The notes beneath the pieces are model-generated. The model saw only the letters and a list, made by a program, of their open reading frames with translations, was not told where the DNA came from and ran no database searches. Made by a program: the position numbers and the translations under genes. Below, piece by piece: positions 7,935 through 16,621 of a DNA stretch of 64,000 nucleotides. Each line of letters opens with the position of its first letter. Position 1 is the stretch's first letter. This DNA is from Oscillospiraceae bacterium (GTDB lineage Bacteria; Bacillota; Clostridia; Oscillospirales; Acutalibacteraceae), in NCBI GenBank assembly GCA_015066345.1, contig SVOQ01000003.1:62001-126000 (forward strand), given 5' to 3'.

Positions 7935-8443
7935 AAGAAAAAATAAAAGTTATTATCACCAATGACCAGAAAGCAATAAAAATTCCTACCGGTGTAAGAC
8001 TTCTTGTGAGACGTTGTTGTAACGCGGTTCTCACATTTGAGAATTTTTCTGAGCCTGCGGAAATAAGCGTCACATTTGTTGATGACGAACGTATTCACGA
8101 ACTTAATAAAATGCACCGTAATATTGACAGAAGTACTGATGTGCTTTCATTCCCCTTGGGTGAGGACGGTGTTTATGATAAGAATCTGGAAACGGGTGCT
8201 TGTCTTTTAGGCGACATAGTAATCTCTGTTGAAACTGCGGTACGTCAGGCAGAGGAATACGGACATACATTACAACGTGAAATAGGCTTCCTTACAGTAC
8301 ATTCAATGCTCCATCTTTTAGGCTATGACCACGTGAACGGAGGTATTGAGGCAGTTCATATGCGTGAAAAAGAGGAACACGTGCTTACTGAACTCGGTTT
8401 AAAACGCAATGAGTCTTATTATATGAATTCCGAGGAGGAATAA
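7931..8443 (+). CDS. ybeY: endoribonuclease YbeY
   Basis: Single-strand-specific, zinc-dependent endoribonuclease that acts in 16S rRNA 3' maturation and ribosome quality control. The 170-residue protein carries the family's metal site HSMLHLLGYDH (three His) and the upstream NKMHRNIDRSTDVLSFP motif. Its ATG overlaps the phoH stop by 4 nt, so translation is probably coupled, and dgkA follows after one nucleotide. Confidence 0.93.
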   Translation: MKEKIKVIITNDQKAIKIPTGVRLLVRRCCNAVLTFENFSEPAEISVTFVDDERIHELNKMHRNIDRSTDVLSFPLGEDGVYDKNLETGACLLGDIVISVETAVRQAEEYGHTLQREIGFLTVHSMLHLLGYDHVNGGIEAVHMREKEEHVLTELGLKRNESYYMNSEEE

Positions 8444-8444
8444 T

Positions 8445-8930
8445 ATGAAGGATTTAAAGAGCCTTTTACGGAGCTTTATGTATGCTTTTAAAGGGCTTGG
8501 TTGGATGATTTCACATGAGCGTAATTTCAGAATTCATTTGACTTTCCTTGGTTTTATGACCTATTTTCTTGTGCGGTTTGATTATTTCGTTTTGAGCAGA
8601 ACCGAGGTTGCACTTCTGATAATTACCAGTGCATTGGTTTTAGCGAGTGAAATGATAAATACCGCTATTGAAAAGACTAATGATGCCGCTACCAAAGAGC
8701 TCAACAATGCGGTTAAAGTTGCAAAGGATGTTGCGGCGGGTGCGGTTTTGGTTTTTGCAATTTCTTCAGTTTTTGTAGGTATTGCCATTCTGTGGCAACC
8801 AACTGCATTTAAATCACTATACATACACTTTTCCGAGAATCTCTTGAGTTTGGTATTATTTGTATTAGCGATTATAGTTTCAATGATTTTTATTTTTAAA
8901 TTTGACTTCACTAAAAAGGAAAAACAATAA
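8445..8930 (+). CDS. dgkA: undecaprenol/diacylglycerol kinase
   Basis: Small membrane kinase of the DgkA family; in Gram-positive bacteria it phosphorylates undecaprenol to recycle the cell-wall lipid carrier. Family marks are SFMYAFKGLGWMISHERNFRIH at the N-terminus and the catalytic helix SEMINTAIEKTNDAA. Four hydrophobic segments are visible. At 161 residues it is longer than the usual 120-130 because of an extra C-terminal transmembrane helix ending in Lys-rich KKEKQ. The ribosome binding site is GAGGAGG; the stop overlaps the era ATG by one base. Confidence 0.9.
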   Translation: MKDLKSLLRSFMYAFKGLGWMISHERNFRIHLTFLGFMTYFLVRFDYFVLSRTEVALLIITSALVLASEMINTAIEKTNDAATKELNNAVKVAKDVAAGAVLVFAISSVFVGIAILWQPTAFKSLYIHFSENLLSLVLFVLAIIVSMIFIFKFDFTKKEKQ

Positions 8931-9823
8931 TGTCACAAAGAAAAACAGCGTTTATAGCAATAGTAGGCAGACCCAATGTGGGTAAATCTTCGATTCTCAA
9001 CCGCCTTTTAGGACAGAAAATTGCCATTGTATCATCAAGACCCCAGACTACCCGTATTAAGATTATGGGTGTTCTTACCGAGGGTGATGTTCAGTTGGTT
9101 TTTACTGATACACCCGGTTTCCACAAACCTAAAACCAAGTTGGGCGAAAAGATGATTCAGGCGGTGGATGACAGTATAGGCGGAGTTGATTCCTGCCTTT
9201 TTGTTACAGAGCCTCGTGGCGAAATCAGACCAACGGAATTGGAGTTGCTTGAAAAACTCAGAGCAGAAAGAATACCCGTTGTTCTCGCTATAAATAAAAT
9301 CGATATGGTTGCCGATAAACAGGAACTTATGTCAAGAATTTTGGAACTTACAAAACTTCTTGATTTTCAGGCGGTAGTACCCGTAAGCGCCCGTGATGGC
9401 GACGGTATGGATGCTCTTAAAAATGAACTTATAAACCTTGCGGAAGAGTCCGAGTTTTTCTTCCCCGAGGACACTTTAACCGACCAACCTGAGCGTGTAC
9501 TTGCTTCTGAGATGATTCGTGAAAAACTTCTTCACCGACTTAATGAGGAAATTCCCCACGGTATAGCGGTTTCCATTGAGAAAATGCGTGAACGTGAGGA
9601 CAAGCCCATACTCGATGTTGAAGCGGTAATATACTGTGAGCGTGAAAGCCATAAAGGTATAATTATCGGCAAAAAAGGTGCTATGCTCAAAGAAATTTCA
9701 ACCAATGCACGTCACGAACTTGAGCAATTTTTTGACTGTAAGGTTAATCTTCAGTGTTGGGTAAAAGTTAAAGAGGATTGGCGAAACCGTGAGGGTCTTA
9801 TACACAATTTCGGTTTGGATTAA
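8930..9823 (+). CDS. era: GTPase Era
   Basis: Essential GTPase that binds the 3' end of 16S rRNA and aids 30S assembly. The 297-residue protein shows G1 GRPNVGKSS, G3 DTPGFHKP and G4 NKID, and a C-terminal KH domain with IIIGKKGAMLKEIS near residue 240. Length is typical. It closes the phoH-ybeY-dgkA-era run by a one-base overlap with dgkA, which joins two 16S rRNA maturation factors (YbeY and Era) in one transcript. Confidence 0.96.
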   Translation: MSQRKTAFIAIVGRPNVGKSSILNRLLGQKIAIVSSRPQTTRIKIMGVLTEGDVQLVFTDTPGFHKPKTKLGEKMIQAVDDSIGGVDSCLFVTEPRGEIRPTELELLEKLRAERIPVVLAINKIDMVADKQELMSRILELTKLLDFQAVVPVSARDGDGMDALKNELINLAEESEFFFPEDTLTDQPERVLASEMIREKLLHRLNEEIPHGIAVSIEKMREREDKPILDVEAVIYCERESHKGIIIGKKGAMLKEISTNARHELEQFFDCKVNLQCWVKVKEDWRNREGLIHNFGLD

Positions 9824-9911
9824 TTTAACTTTTATATAACCTGTCTTAACTGTATAAACCTACTCCCGATGAATAAAATATTATTACAGATATTTCGGTG
9901 GGAGTGGTGTT

Positions 9912-10073
9912 ATGGATGAAAATGAACTTTGGCAACGATTTTGCGAAGGCGGTAAGGTAGCCGATTACCTTGAGTATCGCAATTGTGTAAATGCCGTAAA
10001 TAAAACGGAGTTGGAACCACGTGATAAAGATAACCGCACCGGGTCTTGTAATAAGGGAACAGAGTATCGGTGA
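9912..10073 (+). CDS. YqzL-like small protein overlapping recO
   Basis: A 53-residue frame beginning MDENELWQRFCEGGKVADYL and ending 53 nt inside recO in another frame. Position between era and recO and the pattern LW..F..tG....YL match the YqzL family of Firmicutes, whose function is unknown. The GGGAGTGG ribosome binding site is complementary to ACTCCC at 9862-9867, giving a 6-bp stem that would hide it. The last 17 codons overlap recO, so only the N-terminal part is constrained as YqzL. Confidence 0.6.
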   Translation: MDENELWQRFCEGGKVADYLEYRNCVNAVNKTELEPRDKDNRTGSCNKGTEYR

Positions 10074-10764
10074 AGCCGACAGACTGATTACTGTGCTTAC
10101 GGCACAGTATGGTATTGTGCGTGCTTTTTCAAGGGGTGCTAAAAAAACCAAAAGCAAAAAATTGGCGGCAACATCCCTTTTGGCTTATTCTGATTTCACC
10201 TTTGTTAAGACTAAGGATGCGTATTCTGTGGAAGATGCTTTGGTTAAGGAGGTGTTTTTTGAACTCCGTCAGGATGTTGAAAAAATGGCATTGGCTCAGT
10301 ATTTTTGCGAACTTGCCAACGAATTTTGCGATGAAGATTACGAGTCGGGGGAGGTTCTCCGACTTTTTCTTAATGCCCTGTGGCTCTTAAAAGAAAATAA
10401 GAAAAAACCTCTTTTTATTAAAAGTGTTACAGAAATGAGATTAATGTCTCTTGGCGGATATATGCCCGCCCTTGTAGGGTGCGATAATTGTGGTGAGTAT
10501 GAGTCCGATATAATGTATTTTTCACCCGAAAGCGGTAAAATTTATTGTGAAAATTGTTTACCCATAGGGCAACGTTATAGTGTGAATGCATCCGTAATAC
10601 AGGCAATGAGGTATGTTTCACTTTCGGATTTCGAGAAGATTTTTTCTTTCACATTATCCGACGATGCCCTCTTGAAATTTTCACAGGTGAGCGAGGGGTA
10701 TTTGCTACATAAAACTCAACGGAAATTTAAAACACTTGATTTTTACAGGACTTTAACATTATGA
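10021..10764 (+). CDS. recO: DNA repair protein RecO
   Basis: RecFOR pathway mediator that anneals single strands and helps load RecA. The 247-residue protein has an N-terminal OB fold beginning with the typical APGLVIREQSIGEADRLITVL, a helical middle, and a CxxC...CxxC zinc site (CDNCG ... CENCLP). The GTG start is chosen because it follows GGAG at good spacing and matches the family N-terminus. The C-terminus overlaps mutS2 by 4 nt. Confidence 0.9.
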   Translation: MIKITAPGLVIREQSIGEADRLITVLTAQYGIVRAFSRGAKKTKSKKLAATSLLAYSDFTFVKTKDAYSVEDALVKEVFFELRQDVEKMALAQYFCELANEFCDEDYESGEVLRLFLNALWLLKENKKKPLFIKSVTEMRLMSLGGYMPALVGCDNCGEYESDIMYFSPESGKIYCENCLPIGQRYSVNASVIQAMRYVSLSDFEKIFSFTLSDDALLKFSQVSEGYLLHKTQRKFKTLDFYRTLTL

Positions 10765-13163
10765 ATGGAATGACTAAGCATTTAAAAGCACTTGAATTTG
10801 ATAAGGTTTTGGAACTTCTGTCGGTGCGTGGTTGTAACGACGACGCAAAGGAAATAATTATGCAGTTGCGTCCCGAAACCGATATAAACGCGGCACTTCG
10901 TCTTATGAAAATGACTGAGGATGCCTACATATTACTTGCAAAACATGGCGGACCATCTTTCGGTGGTCTTAAGAATGTTACCAACTCTCTTTCAAGAGCT
11001 GCCGCAGGCGGAGTGCTTTCTATGAAAGAACTTCTTGATATTGCAAGTACCGTCAGAGCGGTGCGTTCAATCAGTGAGTGGCGTAGTAACAGCGGACAAA
11101 ATGAATTGAGTATTGACGTATATTTCAATTCCTTAATGCCCAATAAATATCTTGAAGATAAAATAACTTCCGCTATTTTGTCGGAGGATGAAATGAGTGA
11201 TAATGCATCACCCGAACTTGCATCCATTCGCCGACAAATAAAAAATAAAGAAAACAGTGTACGTGACCAACTTGAAAAACTTATTCGTTCACAGAGCCTG
11301 AAAACAGTTTTACAGGATGCGATTATAACCCAACGTAACGGAAGATACGTTGTGCCCGTAAAAAGTGAACACAGATCTAATGTTTCGGGTCTCGTACACG
11401 ATACATCATCTACGGGTGCTACGGTTTTCGTTGAACCTGCAGGTGTAGTTGAAGCGAATAATGACATCAGGGTTTTAAAAGGTAAAGAGGCTCAGGAAAT
11501 AGAACGTATTCTTTATGAGCTTTCAGTTGAAGCGGGAAACTTCCTTGAAGAAATAAAGGGCAGTTACGAATGTGCCGTTGAAATTAACGTCATATTCGCT
11601 AAAGCCCATCTTGCTTATCAGATGAAAGCGTCAGTTCCCGTGCTTAACGACAAGGGTGTGACGGATTTACGTAAAGCAAGACACCCGCTTATTGACCCTA
11701 AAAAGGTTGTAGCAACGGATATAAGACTTGGTTCGGATTTTGATACACTTGTTATAACAGGCCCTAATACGGGCGGTAAAACGGTGGCAATTAAAACCGT
11801 GGGTCTTTTATCGGCTATGGCGGCATCGGGACTTATGATACCCACTGCCGACGAAAGTAAAGTAAGTGTTTACGATAGTATCCTTGTGGATATAGGTGAT
11901 GAACAGAGTATTGAGCAATCCCTTTCAACTTTTTCGTCCCATATGGTGAATATTGTAAATATTCTCGAAAAAGCCAATGAAAAAAGTCTTGTTCTTATTG
12001 ATGAGTTGGGAGCGGGTACGGACCCCGTTGAGGGTGCGGCACTTGCTATGGCTATTTTGGAGCAACTTCATTTCCAAGGTGCAAAAATTGCCGCCACGAC
12101 CCACTATGCGGAGCTTAAGGCATATGCACTTCAGACCCCACGGGTAGAAAATGGTTCTTGTGAGTTTGATGTAAACAGTTTAAGACCTACTTACCGACTC
12201 CTTATTGGTATCCCCGGTCGTTCAAATGCTTTTGCCATATCCGAAAGATTGGGTGTGGATAAGAGTATTATTAATAGGGCAGGGGAGCTTGTTTCCTCTG
12301 AAAACGTGCGATTTGAAGACGTGGTTGATATGCTCGAAAAAAGTCGCCTTGAAATGGAGGACGAGCATACCAAAGCCCGTGAAATTACTGCTCAGGCTAA
12401 CAAAGACAGACAAAAGGCGGAAAATCTTCTTAAAGATGCCCAATTCAGACACGAAAGAGAGATTGAGAATGCCAGGGGCGAAGCGTTAAGGATTGTTGAA
12501 CACGCAAAACGAGAGGCAAATGCCCTTCTTAACGAAGTTGAAAAACTTAAAAAAGAAGCAAAAGAAACAAAAAATGCCACCGACCTTGCAAGACGTGCAA
12601 AAAGTACGGTTAATTCCCATCTTGATTCAATAAACAGTGCTATTAACCCTGTATTTGACAGTAATGACGATAGCGATGATTACACCTTACCAAGACCCCT
12701 TGAAATAGGTGATACGGTATTTTGTAAAACTATCGGCAAAAACGCAAGTGTTACTGCACTTAAGGATAAAAAGGGTAATGTGGAAATTGCCGCAGGTATG
12801 CTCAAAATGAGGGTTAAGGAAGAAACTTTACGCCTTGTTGATAAACCTAAAAAAGAGAATAAAGCCAAAAAGCAGGTTAATATAGGTAGAGTTTCAGGAG
12901 AAAGCCGTGCATCAATGCAGGTAAATAATCGTTGCGATTTAAGAGGGCTTATGGTAGATGAAGCCATTATTGTTCTCGACAGGTTTCTTGATGACCTGCT
13001 TCGTTCGGGACTTACGGAATGTACCATCATTCACGGTAAAGGAACGGGGGCTTTAAGAGCGGGTGTTACTCAATATCTTAAATCCGACCCCAGAATCAGA
13101 ACTTTCCGTTTAGGAACATTCGGTGAAGGCGAAAACGGTGTAACAATAGCGGAGATAAAATAA
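10761..13163 (+). CDS. mutS2: endonuclease MutS2
   Basis: MutS-family ATPase with a C-terminal Smr nuclease domain; in Firmicutes it limits recombination and has also been linked to rescue of collided ribosomes. The 800-residue protein has Walker A GPNTGGKT, the DIGDEQSIEQSLSTFSSHM signature, Walker B LIDELGAGTDP, a coiled-coil/KOW region around residues 520-620, and the Smr motifs CDLRG and HGKGTGALR. It lacks the mismatch-recognition domain, as expected. Translationally coupled to recO and terminated by a hairpin. Confidence 0.95.
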   Translation: MNGMTKHLKALEFDKVLELLSVRGCNDDAKEIIMQLRPETDINAALRLMKMTEDAYILLAKHGGPSFGGLKNVTNSLSRAAAGGVLSMKELLDIASTVRAVRSISEWRSNSGQNELSIDVYFNSLMPNKYLEDKITSAILSEDEMSDNASPELASIRRQIKNKENSVRDQLEKLIRSQSLKTVLQDAIITQRNGRYVVPVKSEHRSNVSGLVHDTSSTGATVFVEPAGVVEANNDIRVLKGKEAQEIERILYELSVEAGNFLEEIKGSYECAVEINVIFAKAHLAYQMKASVPVLNDKGVTDLRKARHPLIDPKKVVATDIRLGSDFDTLVITGPNTGGKTVAIKTVGLLSAMAASGLMIPTADESKVSVYDSILVDIGDEQSIEQSLSTFSSHMVNIVNILEKANEKSLVLIDELGAGTDPVEGAALAMAILEQLHFQGAKIAATTHYAELKAYALQTPRVENGSCEFDVNSLRPTYRLLIGIPGRSNAFAISERLGVDKSIINRAGELVSSENVRFEDVVDMLEKSRLEMEDEHTKAREITAQANKDRQKAENLLKDAQFRHEREIENARGEALRIVEHAKREANALLNEVEKLKKEAKETKNATDLARRAKSTVNSHLDSINSAINPVFDSNDDSDDYTLPRPLEIGDTVFCKTIGKNASVTALKDKKGNVEIAAGMLKMRVKEETLRLVDKPKKENKAKKQVNIGRVSGESRASMQVNNRCDLRGLMVDEAIIVLDRFLDDLLRSGLTECTIIHGKGTGALRAGVTQYLKSDPRIRTFRLGTFGEGENGVTIAEIK

Positions 13164-13204
13164 AAAAACTCTGTCACCCATCAAATGGATGACAGAGTAA
13201 TTTT
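13164..13204. terminator. bidirectional terminator between mutS2 and the DUF1963 gene
   Basis: Nine-bp stem (13168-13176 with 13190-13198) extended by CCAT/ATGG, flanked by A-rich sequence on the left and T-rich on the right. The convergent genes end on either side. Confidence 0.8.
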
Positions 13205-13740
13205 TATTTAATATAAAATTCTGCTTTTGTAAAATCCAATTTTTTAAAATTATCTTTGGCAATTGAAATATAGGCTATTTTTTCTGTATCTGCAAGGAAT
13301 GATGGCATATTGTCATCAAGGGGGTCATACTGAAGTAGAATGACGGTATCATCATTTTCTACAATAAGCCTTGTGCCGTCCTCTGCACTATCGGTTTCAA
13401 AATAGTCAATTGAATACTCGGTATCCGTATCGCCTAAAAAATCAAATCCCGCGTTGAAATCATCAATAAGCGTGTCGGGTTCGCTATTGCAGTAACGGAT
13501 ATTTGGTATGAATTTACCGTCTTCAAATGAAAGGAAAATATAAATGAAACCTTTTTGAGGTAATAAGCCGTCTTTATCGAATTTTTTGAGTTCGGATATT
13601 TTTAATTGACAAAAGAAGAAATCTTCGTCATTTATTGTACCGTCTGAAAGCCATTCCTCGGGCATTGTGGGTGCTCCGAAAAATTTGCTTGTGCCGGGGT
13701 CATATTCGCCGTGGGCTTTTTCAACAGTAATTCCTATCAT
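13204..13740 (-). CDS. DUF1963 (YwqG-like) protein
   Basis: A 178-residue cytoplasmic protein resembling the YwqG/DUF1963 family: a GAPTMPEEW segment that matches the family's G.P.lP..., then FFFCQLKISEL and LLPQKGFIYIFLSFEDG. The family function is unknown. The protein is strongly acidic. Its ATG directly abuts the stop of the carboxypeptidase gene upstream, so the two are co-transcribed and probably translationally coupled. Confidence 0.65.
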   Translation of the reverse strand: MIGITVEKAHGEYDPGTSKFFGAPTMPEEWLSDGTINDEDFFFCQLKISELKKFDKDGLLPQKGFIYIFLSFEDGKFIPNIRYCNSEPDTLIDDFNAGFDFLGDTDTEYSIDYFETDSAEDGTRLIVENDDTVILLQYDPLDDNMPSFLADTEKIAYISIAKDNFKKLDFTKAEFYIK

Positions 13741-14645
13741 CAGGCAACCCCCATATATTCCTCAAGAACTAATCCGCTTTCTTTTAATTCCTTTGCGGTT
13801 TCAACGCCAACATAACGCCAATGCCAGGGTTCGTAAATAACTTTTGTAATATCCTGCTTATCCTTGGGGTATCTCATAATGAAACCGTAGTCTGCGGCAT
13901 TTTCCTGAAGCCATTTGAATTCGTCCGTATCTTCAAACCATTCGTCAACGCACACAATATCCATTGCGTAACCTAAATTATGCTCGGAACTTCCGGGAGG
14001 CATAATGATTGTGGCGGCTTTGATTTTTGCGTCATCGTATGAGTAACCCTGACCAACGTAGAAATCAATTTTACGGTTGTAGTTACGTTCCTGAGTTTCG
14101 TAAGAGCGATAGCCTGAGCAAGGTGTAAGAGTAACACCGTCTTCGAGAGCTGCATTGTACATTTTCTCGTAATGCTCTGCAACTTTTCTGTCGAGCCTTT
14201 CACCGCTACCACAAACGTATACTAAGTCGGGGGAGTATGAATCGGGGATGCGATAACCCGAGTTTACAAGTGTGAGATGCCATTTTTCTTCATCAATTGT
14301 GATAATAGTTGGGTTCTCAATTGTACCGGGAGTTTCGGCTTTTTGAGGTGTAGTTGTATCCTCGGTAGTAGCCTGAGTGGGTGCCGATGTATCAACGGGC
14401 TTTATTGTGCCGGGCTTTTGGGTAGCATCCACGGGTTTCGCGTTGGTCGCGGGTGATGACTCGCCACTTTGCATAACGATAAGGTCCTTACGGAGTTTCG
14501 TGTTTCTCGCGTGGACTGCAACGCATACCACACTTACAAAAAGTGTAATACAAGCCAACACAACACAAAGGAATTTAAGTGCGTTGGATTCACGTGCTTT
14601 TACAGATTTTTTATCGGGTAAACCGTTTTTGTTCATTTCAATCAT
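13740..14645 (-). CDS. VanY-type D-alanyl-D-alanine carboxypeptidase
   Basis: Zinc peptidase of the LAS family that would trim the terminal D-Ala of peptidoglycan stem peptides. Of 301 residues, 22-48 form a transmembrane anchor, 50-115 a Thr/Pro/Ser-rich linker, and the rest the VanY domain with TPCSGYRSYETQ, the zinc motif SSEHNLGYAMDI (His and Asp) and EPWHWRYVG (catalytic and ligand His). The catalytic domain lies outside the membrane. It could act in wall remodelling or reduce glycopeptide targets; nothing here indicates a resistance cassette. The ribosome binding site is AAGAGGT. Confidence 0.88.
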   Translation of the reverse strand: MIEMNKNGLPDKKSVKARESNALKFLCVVLACITLFVSVVCVAVHARNTKLRKDLIVMQSGESSPATNAKPVDATQKPGTIKPVDTSAPTQATTEDTTTPQKAETPGTIENPTIITIDEEKWHLTLVNSGYRIPDSYSPDLVYVCGSGERLDRKVAEHYEKMYNAALEDGVTLTPCSGYRSYETQERNYNRKIDFYVGQGYSYDDAKIKAATIIMPPGSSEHNLGYAMDIVCVDEWFEDTDEFKWLQENAADYGFIMRYPKDKQDITKVIYEPWHWRYVGVETAKELKESGLVLEEYMGVA

Positions 14646-14827
14646 GGTATATACCTCTTTTCCTATTATAGATTATATTTCATAATGTTTCAAATGTCAA
14701 TCAGTTAGTTACAATTCAATGTGTATAGTGTTGGTTGATAAATACAAAGAGAGGGGTGTTGTTTTGTGGTTTTTGCACAAAGATAAAAAAATCTTAAAAA
14801 TGTCTGTTGTTAATGGCTTTTTTATGG

Positions 14828-14833
14828 TATAAT
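14828..14833 (+). promoter_or_regulatory. -10 element upstream of the lipoprotein pair
   Basis: A perfect TATAAT 72 nt before the lipoprotein start. The -35 at 17 nt is poor (TGTTGT), so only the -10 is supported. The rest of the 14646-14905 gap shows no gene. Confidence 0.45.
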
Positions 14834-14905
14834 CTCAAGGTGAATAAATAGTAAAGTCGGTATTTATCGACATTTGCAACAATTATCGAAAGGGGTCAAA
14901 CCTTT

Positions 14906-15799
14906 ATGAAACGTATTTTGACAGTATTAGTATCTCTTTTAGTTATCAGTGCAATGCTTCTTTCTTTTGCGGCTTGTGGCTCTGACAAAAAGGATGGCGA
15001 AGTTACCGAAACTGAAAGTCAGTTTGTTACAGACGCAGTTGAACCTACCGAGAGCGCAACTCCCGTTGGACATAGCAGCGAAGCGGTTCTTGATTATTTC
15101 AATAGCATCGTAAACGGTGTTAAGGTTCAGAAACCTGCTCTCTCATACAGATTCGAAATCAATGTTCCAGATGATATCACGGTGACTAAAAAAGGTGCCG
15201 AGGATGCAGAGGAAGTTGACGAATCCCTCACCGCAATTAACGACGCAGCTAAAGGTATCAAAGATTTGTTCCTTAAGAATATTAAAGAAAAATCAGGCGA
15301 TGTTCCCTTTGGCGGCGATAATACAGAGTATCTCCTCGTAAAAGGCGAATCATGGGCATCAAGCCTTACAGTAAACGATATTGACTACGCAACAATTAAA
15401 GAAGTTGGCGATTATTACTACATCACAATCGCTTTCGCCGATATCGCAGAGGATGAAAATGCAGATGTACTCGCTAAGGCATTTGACCTTCGCGACAAAG
15501 AGGATGTTCTCGCTTCTCCTGAAATTGCAAAAACTGCAGATTATCTTAAACTCAACGACTACACCGTTTCTTACACAGACTGTAAGATTACTGCAAGAGT
15601 TAACAGACTTACTGACGAAGTTGAAAATATCAACTACCGCAAAAATGCAGTTGTAGTTGCAGATATGACAGGTGCAGGAACACTTGAATCCTATGGTGAT
15701 GTAAGCGTTATTTTCAATCTTGAGGATGTTGCGGATTACAATATGACCTGGACTACTGAACTTCCCACAAGCCCCCTTGAAACATCAACCGAGGCTTAA
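14906..15799 (+). CDS. lipoprotein of unknown function
   Basis: A 297-residue exported lipoprotein: signal peptide at residues 1-24 with lipobox SFAAC, an acidic Glu/Thr linker to about residue 50, then a soluble domain with alternating helices and strands. The middle (ITARVNRLTDEVENINY) and end (EDVADYNMTW) suggest a lipid- or peptide-binding outer domain, as in LppX/LolA-like or DUF-type clostridial lipoproteins, but I do not recognise a family. The ribosome binding site is AAAGGGG. It lies 33 nt before a second lipoprotein gene in the same direction. Confidence 0.7.
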   Translation: MKRILTVLVSLLVISAMLLSFAACGSDKKDGEVTETESQFVTDAVEPTESATPVGHSSEAVLDYFNSIVNGVKVQKPALSYRFEINVPDDITVTKKGAEDAEEVDESLTAINDAAKGIKDLFLKNIKEKSGDVPFGGDNTEYLLVKGESWASSLTVNDIDYATIKEVGDYYYITIAFADIAEDENADVLAKAFDLRDKEDVLASPEIAKTADYLKLNDYTVSYTDCKITARVNRLTDEVENINYRKNAVVVADMTGAGTLESYGDVSVIFNLEDVADYNMTWTTELPTSPLETSTEA

Positions 15800-15832
15800 T
15801 CCGGGTTAAAAAATAATACAGAGGTGTTTCTT

Positions 15833-16573
15833 TTGAGTAAGAAAATAATTGCCGTTCTTCTTGTAGCAACAGCACTCTTTATGTGTGTTTTTGCCGCTTG
15901 TAGTAAAAACGAGGAAGAAGAGGGCATATACGTAGAAAATAAAGACATTGACTTCGTTACAGATGAAAATGGCGAAAAAGTACTTGACTCAGACGGTAGA
16001 ATTATTGTTTATGCTACCGATGAGGACGGTAAAAAAATCAAAGACGACAATGGCGAATATGTAACACAGGCTCAGGAATTCCAGCCTATTGAGGATGACG
16101 GAGTTGTTGAAGATTTAGGTTTCTTCTTTGAGATTCCGGAGGGTTGGAAGTCAACTAATGAGTTTGGCGTCTTCACAAATAAGGATGAAACTAAGGCTTT
16201 TGAGATAACAATTGTTAAACAGTTTTACGATGATTATTATGAAGGGACCAAGCAGGATTATAATGATTTAAGTAAACTTGAGGATGTTACCGCTACTTGG
16301 GAAGAGGACATAGATGCAGGTGAGGATTATAAAGGTCTTTGCCGTTTCACTATGGAAACTAAAGACGGTATCATCGTTATGTACTTCTTCGAAAACTCCA
16401 AAAACCTTTATAAAGTTCGTTTTATAGCTGAAGGCGACACAGAAAATGCAATTGCTGATAGTGAGGCAATGCTCAAAGCTATGACATTTAAACCCTACGC
16501 ATATTACACAGATATTACATCTAAACCTGTTACAACAACTGCAGCACCCCTTACAAAACCGGTTGCAGAATAA
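15833..16573 (+). CDS. second lipoprotein of unknown function
   Basis: A 246-residue protein starting at TTG after AGAGGTG; the in-frame GTG 9 nt upstream is part of that ribosome binding site. Signal peptide with lipobox VFAAC, then an acidic, Asp/Gly-rich stretch with a repeat of the form DENGEKVLDSDGR / DEDGKKIKDDNGE (residues 40-75), and a compact domain (FFFEIPEGWKSTNEFG...) that resembles PsbP/DUF-like folds of secreted clostridial proteins. The C-terminus is Thr/Pro-rich. It is probably co-transcribed with the previous lipoprotein. Confidence 0.68.
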   Translation: MSKKIIAVLLVATALFMCVFAACSKNEEEEGIYVENKDIDFVTDENGEKVLDSDGRIIVYATDEDGKKIKDDNGEYVTQAQEFQPIEDDGVVEDLGFFFEIPEGWKSTNEFGVFTNKDETKAFEITIVKQFYDDYYEGTKQDYNDLSKLEDVTATWEEDIDAGEDYKGLCRFTMETKDGIIVMYFFENSKNLYKVRFIAEGDTENAIADSEAMLKAMTFKPYAYYTDITSKPVTTTAAPLTKPVAE

Positions 16574-16589
16574 GTTCAGAAAAATAATT

Positions 16590-16621
16590 AACGGCTACAT
16601 CGCAGGATGTAGCCGTTGTTT
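16590..16621. terminator. bidirectional terminator between lipoprotein gene and coaX
   Basis: Perfect 12-bp stem (16590-16601 with 16606-16617), 4-nt GCAG loop, T-run to the right and A-rich sequence to the left. It serves convergent genes. Confidence 0.85.

Noticed and set aside
13740..14645. Vancomycin-resistance cassette (vanY)
   Set aside because: No vanH, vanA/B-type ligase, vanX or vanRS genes are adjacent; this is a lone carboxypeptidase with a housekeeping-like setting.
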